Shown: one piece after another, positions 18,511 through 33,807 of the stretch
Position numbering within the stretch: position 1 is the first letter of the stretch
Layout: each line of letters opens with the position of its first letter
Assembly: GCA_037074765.1 (NCBI GenBank)
Contig: JBAMDO010000362.1
Span: 1 to 33,807, forward strand
Origin: Mansonella perstans
Lineage: Eukaryota; Nematoda; Chromadorea; Rhabditida; Onchocercidae
Direction: 5' to 3'
Length of the DNA: 33,807 nt
Position numbers and translations under genes: made by a program
Notes under the pieces: generated by a model
What the model saw: only the letters and a program-made list of their open reading frames with translations
Told to the model about the DNA's origin: nothing
Databases searched by the model: none

Positions 18511-21500
18511 AACTCTAATGTGACCAGATTCTGATTATAACATATGAATTCAAAATTATTTCCTAAAGCTGCTTATTGAAAAGCTGATAAGAAAAATGGA
18601 CAATCTGCAGAAGCAAATTTTTATTCGAATTAGGCTAAGATTAGATAACATAACAAAGATAACGTAACAAACATCAAGAAAATTTTTCAATTACATAAAA
18701 TCAATGAGACATGAAAATTGTTTCACAGCTCATATTCAACATAGGAATGATATGATCGATCCTTGAAATTGAAATTTTATTATGGGTGATTAACAGATAT
18801 TACACAATTTCATCATTTTCCTTCTAAGTACCATATGAAGGAGCAAAATGATCATTCTGTCGTGTAGCAGTAAATTTACAAAAGATCAGCAATAGATATG
18901 ACAAGTAACGAGAAAACAAGAGAATATGGGAAGATAGTATGAGGTTAAACATTACGAAATAAGCGGTTTTTAAAATCAGAAGAAAATGAAAAAGTTCTCA
19001 TTATTAGTCGGTGAGATTTTCTGCCGCAGTATGAAAGCAAGACTGATGAAAGAAAAGGAATTAAAAAACATTGAGAACGGACGTACTGAAATAGCATCTA
19101 AACATACAAATAAAAAAGTGCAGTATACACTTCTTGACATATTTTAAATTAAAATTAGTATAACAGACATATTGGATGATGCGACAATGTGTGAGAGAAA
19201 AAAATGAAATATTATGACATATGTCTGATCTATTAAATATTACTTACCATCTCAAACTGCAACCGAAAAAACGTAATCTCTGCTGTATATTTAATCCATA
19301 ATGATTTTGATATGCCATTAATAAAATAGAGTTCTTATTTTTAATTGAAAGTTTAATTTGAACCAAGTCAAATTTAATAAATGATAAATACTACAGTCTC
19401 AGCCGTTGCAAGTATTATCAAAGATGAAAGTAAACTTCGTAGAAGTTTGGTTACTGTAATAGCATGGTGGTAAATGTATGCTTACCCGATATTAATGCAA
19501 ATGTGATGAGGAATACATTAGTATTTAGTAAAAAACAATATCGTTTGGATTGTATGTTTTAAGTTAAAAATGTGAATTTCTCATAAAAGTAAATCTAACT
19601 AAAGTAAATCTCATATTGGTTAAGTTGCTTGCTGTTTGTTGGAATTATTAATGATTAAAAATCTGGACCACTTTACATCTCGTGAAAAAATTTGAAGGAA
19701 AATCGATTCAAATGGATCATTAAATGAGATAAATCTCGGTGCTAATTCGATATCATATCTTCAAACTCACTGTTAAACGAAAGTACATATTCGCCAATCT
19801 CCATTTAAGCCATTCTTGATCCATCCAATTTTTTCAAGTGAAATTTAAAGTTAATACTTCTAAATAATGCGAGTGAAAAAATTTCATTTAAGAAATGAAT
19901 ACATGCAATGACATGAACCAGGAAAATTTGCCAAAAGAATCTATAATGTGGAAGTGAAAAAGCTTTCATAGATCCACGAGTTACAGGTGGAAAAATATTG
20001 TGTGCAATAAATCAAAATTTGTTGGCAGTGTTAGTTAAAAAATTGAATTTCTGTTCATGAATTTTTTCCATTAATTAATTAATGCTGTTAATTATTAATG
20101 ATCTTATTTAGAGGATTAAAAACTTTTGTTTCGTTGCTTTGATCAAAAATTTACTAGTTATTAAGTTTATTTAGGAATATATCAAGTTTATTTAAACGAA
20201 CAGTATCCATTAAAAGTGTACTGCTTTGTCCTCTCAAGCATGTGCGATGAAAGACAAGTGTCCACTGGAATTTTGAACGAAAAAAGTTTAGCAATTAGGG
20301 ACATTTCTTGAACTCCTTATTTTATTATCTTGCTCTCACTTTACTTTAAATATTTTCCATTTTCATTGATATAAGAAAGACATTTTTTTAAGAGTTTGTG
20401 GAGTACTTTTACAATTTCTATTTTTCAAAATTTGTGGAGTACTTATACAATTTCTGTTTTTGAAGCATCATTTTATAGAACACCCAATTAAAAAAAATTT
20501 AGCAAAAAAATATATTCCTATGCATTATAAAAAAAAAATACATACCTATGTATTATAAAAAAGTATTGCGGATAAAATTATTTCACAACTATATCTGAAT
20601 CCTGCAGGTGTTGCGAAAGTTTTGAGAATTAAACTTAAGGATAAAGTTCTTCTGTTGTTTACACAGACGAATTGCTTGAAATAGCAGTTTATTGAAAAAC
20701 TAGGAATAATTATTTATAACATAACTAGCAAAGAATTAATGGCTTAATTTTCTTGATTATAGAGAGGTAGCACCAAGATGAAATGAATCGAATTTCACTG
20801 ATTTGTTGGATTGAACCCAACTGAATGTATCGAATCGAATGAATGGATCTTTGATCTTTTGTTTATTTATCACAATTTATTACAATTTATTTATAACACA
20901 ATAACCATACGATGATTTCACATGTTTGAGTTAACTGGAGATGATTTATAACATGTTAGATTCTTCAGAATATACTGATATCCATTATAATTTGCCACTG
21001 ACTTCATTTAATTAACTCATGTTAGATATTATTTACAGTATGCTAAATCTTTTAGAATATATCAGTTAATTTTATTATGATAAACAATTAATTAAACAAA
21101 AATAATCTTCACTAAAATTTTCATTTTTGTAAATTTACTTCTGTTAATCAAATTTAGTGCAATCTTTTTTAATCCTGAATATTTCTATAATAAAAAACTT
21201 TTTAATTATCTTGAAAAATTTTCAAAGTTATTTAAGGTTTCACGATAGCATGATTAAAATAGACAGAACTATTGAAAATAAAAATGTCATCAAAGTACTT
21301 CAGACTGTCATTTCAAATGCTATCGACAAAATTAAGAGCTGCAATGTCTTTCTTTACTGCACAACATATGCTGCCATATTTAAGAAATGTTATTTCTTCA
21401 TTTTGCTGAATCTAAAATAAAACTTTGTAACGGAAAATTGCATTAAAAAAATTAACAAGTACACTGAAAACTTTGCTGCAGTTTACTGTTTCAATAATTT

Positions 21501-21773
21501 AAGCTTTTTAAATTTTCTTTTATGTAAAAACGTACTCAAACAATTATAATCACTTTAACATATGTGAGAAAATACAACAAATTACATTAGCTGAAACATA
21601 AACTATGTGAGAAAAAGAATTGCAATTAGTTGAAAGATTAAGGCCGCATTTATTTATGTAGATTTTTGATTTTGCTTAATTTGTTGCAGCAAGAGAAAAT
21701 TTGGAGTATCTCAAGGTTTGTTGTAGATGTAGTATTTGTGGTACTTTAATTTGAAATTTAAATCAGCTCTGCA
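18511..21773. other. Long AT-rich intergenic stretch
   Basis: No exon chain, tRNA-like cloverleaf or transposon text recognised on either strand. An 87-codon plus-strand frame at 21157-21420 is Ile/Leu/Phe/Lys-rich and looks like chance in AT-rich DNA. The last 100 bases contain TTGTTGCAG (21679-21687) and AAATCAG (21761-21767), plausible 5' splice or trans-splice acceptors for the COMM-domain gene. Confidence 0.5.
20394..20565. repeat. Two small direct repeats
   Basis: TTTGTGGAGTACTT..ACAATTTCT occurs twice at 20394-20455, and CCTATG(C/T)ATTATAAAAAA twice at 20518-20562. Both are local tandem duplications without visible function. Confidence 0.7.
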
Positions 21774-23560
21774 ATGTCCTTCGAAACAATGAAACTTCTA
21801 CCTGCTGGAACTGAAGAAATAGTTGAAAAAATCCTTCAATTGGGTCCAACGAAATTCACGCAAATTTCATACTATATACTGGAAAGAATGCCGGATAGCA
21901 TTGATCTCACAGATATGTTGGATGCAGAGGAACGAGAAAGATTGCTAGGAGATTTACAAACTGATCCTGAATCCGAACTTGCTGTTTCTGTAAGATTTGA
22001 AAATTTTCAAAATTTATATTTATCAAGAAGATTCAATTATCTATGTTTTGTTTTCTTTTGTGCTAAAATCTTTCTCACTTCTAACTCAATTCATTGCTTT
22101 CTGTTAGAATCCCAAAACAATTTCTATACTTTAAATTTTTATAAATTTAATGCAAAGTATTAAAATACCTTTGGGATTTTATTGACATAATTTTGAGCAA
22201 TAAGTTTCTTACCGAATACTGTTTTGGGCTTTCTAAGTATTTCTGAAATTATTTAGTCGCTGATTTAAATTCTTCATCTTCATTGTTATTTTCCAGTTAT
22301 TAATCTTTCAAATTCTCAACCCTCATCATTTCATATTCTTAGTTTTTGATAATTTCCTAGGTTATCTTTTTTGAATTTCCTACTACTCGTTTAATAACCG
22401 TTCTTGAAACTAACTCTTTTTGTCTTGTTCGTGGTAGATGTAAAATTTATCGTACATGAAATGAGCTTTATATTGCATTGCAAAGAGAGTGAGTAAACTC
22501 AATCATAATTCATTAATTTTCAGTTGACTATAAGCGAATTATGGAAAAACATCGCATATTATCAGCCAAAATTGCAGCCTTTGCTTGAAAGTCTTAATGA
22601 AGTAAGTTTTACTGTGTGGAATTCTTTCCGTATTTGTCATGCAACATTTTTGAGCAATTTGATGGCAATTTTGACACGTTTCATTCATTTATTTATTCAG
22701 CAGCTATGGTACTGTATTCATTATTACTAGATTGGATTCGATGCTGAAATGAGAAGTGCAATCGTAAAAATCTGGTCGGAAAGTGGCTTGATGGTTTCAG
22801 AGCAATTGCGTAATATTTCGTTTTCTGGACGTCCTGATGTTCGAGATATTGGATGGACGCTACGCATGAATGTCGCGAGGTAATATTGGATCTCTTTTTG
22901 AATCTTCAAATTCTTTGATTTTTTTGTTTTTTTTTGGTTTACAAAGTGATTAAATTATTCAGCTTATCTTAATTGTCGAGTAACTTGTTATTTCGCAATT
23001 TGAATATGCAGAATTAAGTGTACAGCGCAAAATTCCATATAATAATGATCTGATATGAACATATTGCTCCTAATTGAAATTTTTCTCCCATAAAGAATGA
23101 AATCGTACTAAGCCAATTTTTTTTTTGATCAAACTTGAAAAACAGGACACGAGAATTCGTCCTTACTGCGATCCAGTCATTTTTCATGAAGAAACTTTTT
23201 GTACGTAACTTTTTGAAGTGAAATGGAGTAATATTTAAATAGAGTAACAATCAAGAAATGTTTGTATATCTGCACTCTCAGCATGTTGTGATGGTGTCTA
23301 CCGTAATTTTTTTGTAAGCATAGTAATAGATAAGATTTCTCATTAAAAACTACTGCTAAAATATGGATTGTTTTGAGTTCATATCAGTTATTATTCTATT
23401 TAGTAACAACAGTCCAGCGATGCGTGGTGCAGAGGCAATTTTACACTTTGATACAGATCGGGGCGCAAAAATTATCGAGCTGAGCAAAGGCAGACTTGCG
23501 GAACTTTATACGGTACTGCAGGAGGCGCAAAAAAGTTTGGATGTTTTGCTTGAGAGATAG
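21774..23560 (+). CDS. COMM-domain protein, COMMD10-like (199 aa)
   Basis: Four exons with clean GT/AG borders and agreeing phases: 21774-21989, 22524-22601, 22731-22879, 23404-23560 (stop TAG 23558). Total 600 nt, 199 residues, the size of metazoan COMMD10 (about 200). The N-terminal helical part starts MSFETMKLLPAGTEEIV. The C-terminal COMM domain has the hallmark strand pattern: RPDVRDIGWTLRMNVA, then AEAILHFDTDRGAKIIELSK, then LAELYTVLQEAQKSLD. COMMD proteins assemble into the hetero-decameric ring of the Commander complex, which works in endosomal recycling and NF-kB control. The ATG follows an AAATCAG six bases upstream, a likely splice-leader or splice acceptor. AATAAA lies at 23655. 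Assignment to the COMM family is sure; to COMMD10 in particular likely, based on the Trp in the middle helix (KIWSE), the domain text and the length. Confidence 0.88.
21989..21990 (+). other. First exon-intron border of the COMM-domain gene
   Basis: The frame runs on past the donor (GTAAGATTT) for 57 codons before a stop, so a simple ORF reading would give a wrong 129-residue protein with an AT-rich tail. The matching acceptor is AATTTTCAG at 22515-22523. Confidence 0.85.
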
Positions 23561-23654
23561 CGAATATAATTGTTCGTGGCATTTTATTTATTTATCAAGG
23601 TTTCATTCAGTTTTGTAATTAAAGTTAGGTAAATCCTTTGCCAAATGTTTATAG

Positions 23655-23660
23655 AATAAA
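23655..23660 (+). terminator. Polyadenylation signal AATAAA
   Basis: Canonical hexamer 95 bases after the COMM-domain stop codon, the only good candidate in the 3' flank. Confidence 0.6.
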
Positions 23661-26600
23661 TATAGGCTCAATTAAATTTGAATTTTGTCGATAAATTTCT
23701 TTTGTGAATGGGAAGCGAGCAAATTTTTTAAAGTAAAACTATAGATTTACTTGTTTCTATTTTTGGCGCTACCAACCATAGCCATGAATTGTCTCGTTGT
23801 TGCCGGTCGGTGCTAGTGGTACTCCAGAGTTTTTATCGTCACAGGTTGGGGTTGTGATAATGAAAGATTAGAAATGGTAACGTTGTCCAAAATGACAAAA
23901 CTAACTTTTGTAAATGAAGTTGCATTTCAATTAGCTAAAAGCATGTAAGATTGCTTTATCAAAAACAATAATAAAAGGAAATGAAAGTGGTGAAAAGCAC
24001 TTGCACATGCTAACATCTAAAAGCTTGAAAATATTCAAAATCAGCAAACCTAAGTTACAGCGGTGCTAAAAAGTAGTGAATAGTATTATAGTGCCGGAAT
24101 TGAACGATTTGACAGCTTGATATCAATCCGGAGAAAAAAAATAATGAATGTCGGGATGTTTTGAACGCAGTAGGGAACTATCACCTATGTTCTACATTCG
24201 AAAATTTTTAAACATTTCATTTAGTATGTGCAACTCATCTTAACACAACTTATCATGAACGAATTAGATGCAGGATTAATTCAGGCATTCGTTGGGAAAC
24301 ACAATTTGCAAAGCACTATAAAACAATCTGAAGAAAAAAGTATTACAATATAGAAAACCTCTGTTGCATTTTTCAGGTCTTTATGGAGAACAAACAGGAA
24401 GGCATCATGCAAAATGTTGGAATTTCTTCAAAAAAACTTCTGCAAAAAAGTGAATTCGAAAAATTTCCATAATTTATTGCTTGAATTCGTTCAGAACAAT
24501 CCGTATATATCTATATATGCAATTTGCTCGTTCTCGCAGTACCTTGCATATTGAAAAATTTTAAATCGAAAACTTATTCAATTTGGAAAAATATTCAAAT
24601 GCAACAATGCAAACGTTTTTAAGAAAAAGAATTAAGCTATTTTAGTTACATGTTAAAACAGTTATTGAGGTCTTGGCATCAACGACCCCTACGTAACATA
24701 TTCTTAATCGAGATATTCTTCTGCATACGTATTTTCCATTGAGAAACAAATAGAAGAGGGAGTTCAAAATTATATACAATTTTCAAAAAGAATGATCAAT
24801 AAGTATTCGATAACAGAAATTTAATAACTTTTACAAATCTTGCGAGATTTTATATTGAAATTTTTAAAGAAATCGAAAAAACTTCAACATTTCTAAGTTT
24901 TCGTTACATTTCACGGAGAGAACAAGAGCTTTCTTTTATTTTATAGTTACCTGGATGATCGAAAATGAATCTATCAAGCTATGTGTATAGAAATGGCCTA
25001 CTAAGACGAATACACTTACATGATTATTATTATCCAGCGTAAAGAGATAAGGAAATGAAGGAAAGTAGAAAATGAAAGAGTAGAAAGAGTTCGAAGCAAT
25101 TAACGAGGGAAATTTATTATTATACTAAAATGATGAAAACAATTGTTGAAAGCATGAAAAAGAGCATATGCAGAAATTAAGGATGTCTGAATTATGTGAA
25201 ACCCCGACTTGGAATACATCATTGGAATCAATCAGCATTTAAGGCACCACGTGACGCTGTGGACCGTTGTGGCGAAGACCAAAAGTAATAAATAGCACAT
25301 CTATGATATGATATTTTTACGAGAATATTGTATTCAGTAGAAAAAAATGGGTAAGTTTTTGAAGATTATCAATTATTGAATTGATAAAGCTAGCATAATG
25401 TAGCGCTTTGTGATAAAATGCATATATGTTAAGAAGTATGTTTGTATTAAAAATGATATACGAGAAAGTATCCAAAAAGTTTCTTGAATTTTTAACATTT
25501 ATTTAATTTTAACATCCATTTAAATTAAAAAAAAATCGAATTTTCGAAATCTAAATATCTTTAAGCAAATTTAGTTGAATAAACTTAGGTTTAGTGAGAA
25601 AAAATAAATAGCTTAATTACTCAGTCTCACTGTCATTTACTCTATTTCCAGCACCGATGCGACTTTGAAATGTTGGACAATACTGCAAGTATTATGATAA
25701 AAAAAGACAGCGAATAAAAGCGAGTATTACAGTGTACGATTTGATTGTTGAAATTTCACCGTTTGAATCATGAAGATTTAAGGAAAACCATAATATATCT
25801 ATAAAAGTCTTGTATAATCGATAACAAAAGGATAAACAGTGGTTAATTTTCGATTACACAAGTTAAGATCTATTCCAAAAGAAACAGAAAAAAAGTTTTA
25901 TAACTTACTGAAGTACTGTAAGCGTGTACTGCAGAATGACTGAAATGATTAACAAATTTTGAACATTGAGCTTAAGATAAAAAGTTTCGAACAATAAGCT
26001 AACAAGAAATTATTTATGTCTCTAAAACTATTGCAAAAAATTCCTAGAACGTATTTTGTAATTTTCTTCCATGATCAAGTTAATAATACAAATTAAATTA
26101 TATATCGGAGACATTTAAAAATCATATATGCAATGAAAAATAAAAGAATATTTTAGTTGAGACTCAAACGGACGAATTGTCTCGTCATATCAATAGTTTC
26201 TAAACAATGATTCAGATTATTTTCTACAAAATGAAATCTCTTTTCTTATAAACATTGAAATTACAGCAGAAAACAATTTCCTTTAATACTTAGATAAATA
26301 GATAAGCTGGCTAACTGAAGAAACAAACCGATTTACAATGTACAGAAAGAAAATTGCAACTTTTTTTTTAACAACAAATTTTGCAATCAGACGATTTTTA
26401 CAGCAGAGAGAAGATAATAAAATCAATTTATTCCCAAACCAAAAAATAAAAAAAATGATCGATTTTAACAAAATTATCCAGTGCTACATGTTCTATGGAC
26501 TCTAACTGTGGCTTAATGATGCAGAATAAGAAAACGTAAGAATCAAGAAATAAGCTTGATATCCAACCAGAAATAAAACTATTCAAAAAGAAGAATGAAA

Positions 26601-27796
26601 TTTTAATTTTTTAAATTCAAAGAAAGGTTACGACATGTATGATTTCAAGCAGCTCAGCAAGAAAAAAAAAATTTAGCACAAATGTGGGAAAACAATGGCA
26701 TGCAACATCAGTCACTACGATATCATTATGATACCATCGAACTAACCATCATATTATTAATGTTGGAAAGTATAATCCAACGAGTAGTATTTGAATTCGA
26801 ATCATTTTCCGTGCTCTGCCAAATACTGAAAAAAATTTCCCGTTTAAATATTGAAGTGTCGTATTAATTCCAAAAATTCAAAATTTCAAGTTTTCAAAAG
26901 TTTCTTTTGCGATGAAGCACAAATCCAGCCATTTAGAAATAAAATATCACGAGTTCAGATATTTGTCGTCCGTTGCAACATGTAGGTCTTTCATCAGATG
27001 TACCAAATCTTCTTATATGAACTTCCCGTTTTAATAAATTTAAATTACTATTGGGTTCCTTAAGCAAATATACTATAATTAAGCCTCGGAAAAAATTACT
27101 AATTATTAATGTAAAAAAAGATTTAGTAATCACATCCATAAATCTTGAGAAAGTCTCATGATTTTCGAGCAGCTGAACTTATTGCATATCATCATCCTTA
27201 ATTGCTTATCTGCTTAATATAAAATCTCTATCGTTATACCATAAAATACTTTTTTAATAACAAGGTAATTTAAAAAAGCCATGCTCGACTCAAAGTATAA
27301 TGACCTCAGGAGTGACTGTGGCAAAATAAAACACCTAGCAATATATCGCAAAAATAAGAAAAGTCAAATCACAGTTCTGGAAATTTTATACAAAAGCCAA
27401 CTGTGTATGAACAAGATTTTTCAATAATCAAAATTTTAAAAGCATATGAAATTCTCTACAAACAAAAAAAAGAAAACATCAAGTTGAGAGAAACTGAAGG
27501 AAATAATATCAACTTAAGGGGAATTGAAAATATACGGAAGCAAACTGGCACATATTCATTTTCTATAAACAACTTAATGAAGATAGTGATAAGTTTGAGA
27601 CTCATCGAAATCAATCAACGAAACAGTGGAAATGATAGGCAGAGCTTCAAAGTTATTAAAATTACAAAGCAGTGAAATCAAAGCAATGTCATGAAAAAAA
27701 AAAAAACAACTGAACTAAAAGAACTAAAAAAAAAAACTTTTTTTCCTGAGAAAATTCAAGTTCAGTACTTGGACACGAAATTTGAGATACTGCTAT

Positions 27797-27832
<36 letters not shown>

Positions 27833-28012
27833 AGCTATTGCAATTTTTCATTAAAATCCATGAAAAGCGAATAATAACTACCACGAAAGAAAAAAAATTA
27901 AAATTGACAGAAAATAATGAAAGTAACGAACAACAAATTGCTAACAGCGTTACAAACCGAAAAGGGTAGAAGGTACAAGTGATGATTCGGGAACTTTCGA
28001 GATAATGCAAGG
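23661..28012. other. Intergenic region between COMM-domain and kinesin light chain genes
   Basis: No supportable gene. AT-rich with several chance frames (for example 26283-26471 minus, 27403-27675 plus). Two short, less AT-rich islands stand out at 23760-23870 and 25195-25290. Both genes end toward this region, so it holds their 3' flanks. Confidence 0.5.
27801..27831. repeat. Homopolymer A tract (31 nt)
   Basis: Uninterrupted run of A on the plus strand, with further A-rich DNA around it (27690-27740, 27885-27900). It could be the tail of a retroposed sequence on the plus strand, but no body is recognisable upstream. Confidence 0.9.
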
Positions 28013-33403
<5,391 letters not shown>

Positions 33404-33412
33404 CTAGAAAAT
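33404..33412 (-). promoter_or_regulatory. Likely trans-splice or 5' UTR acceptor of kinesin light chain
   Basis: GATTTTCTAG directly precedes the segment that carries the KLC start 25 bases downstream. In nematodes such an acceptor just before a start is commonly used for the splice leader; an upstream non-coding exon is equally possible. The frame is open across this site but no coding exon upstream was recognised. Confidence 0.45.
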
Positions 33413-33807
33413 CTTGTTCAAATTAAAAAATCTGAAAAAATTTGATATTTCCAAGATGTTTTTTAGAATGCAAAGAGAAGATGAAGGATGCTGGAATCAA
33501 CACTACTTATAAAACCCGTGGCTATGGATACCTTAAGAAAAGGAAATGATGCAATTAATGACCCAAAGAAGTAGTAGTTATGTGAAATGAATTCAAATGT
33601 TTATTGGGTATATATATATATATTACATGACAGAGAAAGGAAAAAATCGAAACATAATATTGTTTTGTTGGTGACAAATGCAAATACGCACACGGTAATC
33701 CTCTCATCTCTTTTCTTTTCGCATCAGCTAAATTTACCACACAAATGTCAAAACACACCTACATATGCATGAAACAACACACATGAACACGCACATATAC
33801 ATACACA
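33413..33807. other. 5' flank of kinesin light chain gene, with simple repeats
   Basis: No coding exon seen. It contains an (AT)n run at 33609-33623 and CA-rich DNA (ACACACAT, ACATATACATACACA) from about 33740 to the window end. The KLC promoter presumably lies here or beyond. Confidence 0.5.

Noticed and set aside
21157..21420. Plus-strand ORF of 87 codons upstream of the COMM-domain gene
   Set aside because: Low-complexity Ile/Leu/Phe/Lys composition, no family, no splice link to the gene at 21774.
23760..23870. Possible tRNA gene in the less AT-rich island
   Set aside because: No T-loop GTTCRA motif and no foldable cloverleaf could be traced by eye.
27403..27969. Lys-rich plus-strand ORFs including a poly-Lys run
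   Set aside because: Produced by A-rich DNA and the 31-nt A tract; lies in the 3' flank of the kinesin light chain gene.

Overview
The window is AT-rich nuclear DNA from a nematode, most likely a clade III (spirurid or filarial-like) parasite. Three things point there. Two genes encode the nematode-restricted MLT-10 / moulting-cycle family, with the family core followed by a C-terminal proline-rich (LSP-type) repeat. Introns are small to medium with GT..TTTCAG-type borders and no polypyrimidine tract beyond short T runs. A degraded BEL/Pao element resembles, from memory, those of filarial worms. The species cannot be named from sequence alone.

Left part (1-17 kb). This is an accessory, repeat-rich cluster on the minus strand. 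Two MLT-10-like genes, copy A (127-3063) and copy B (8988-11940), are close duplicates. Copy A carries a 1-nt deletion that breaks the repeat exon; copy B is open. Beside this lies a tiny two-exon gene for a predicted 77-residue secreted peptide. It is present at 4420-4728 and again at 16689-17002, with a third relic near 3896-3965. The two full copies are almost identical in exon 2 and clearly diverged in exon 1 and the intron. Two dead transposons lie in the cluster: an RTE-type non-LTR element (plus strand, 6.9-8.46 kb) and a BEL/Pao LTR element (minus strand, 12.88-15.99 kb) that sits exactly where copy B stops and the second small-peptide block starts.

Middle (17-28 kb). This is mostly AT-rich intergenic DNA. 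It holds one clear four-exon gene on the plus strand (21774-23560), a 199-residue COMM-domain protein closest to COMMD10. A possible gene remnant lies at 18121-18510.

Right part (28-33.4 kb). A well-conserved kinesin light chain gene lies on the minus strand, with 13 coding exons: N-terminal heptad coiled coil, six TPRs and a Ser/Gln-rich tail. It covers the full family length, including one short exon (29071-29157) with no ATG-initiated open frame. Its reading frame closes at every junction except one (32158/31918).

No tRNA, rRNA, CRISPR or bacterial-type feature was seen. The housekeeping genes (COMMD10-like, KLC) are ordinary. The unusual content is the MLT-10/small-peptide cluster with its duplication, apparent gene conversion and transposon decay.
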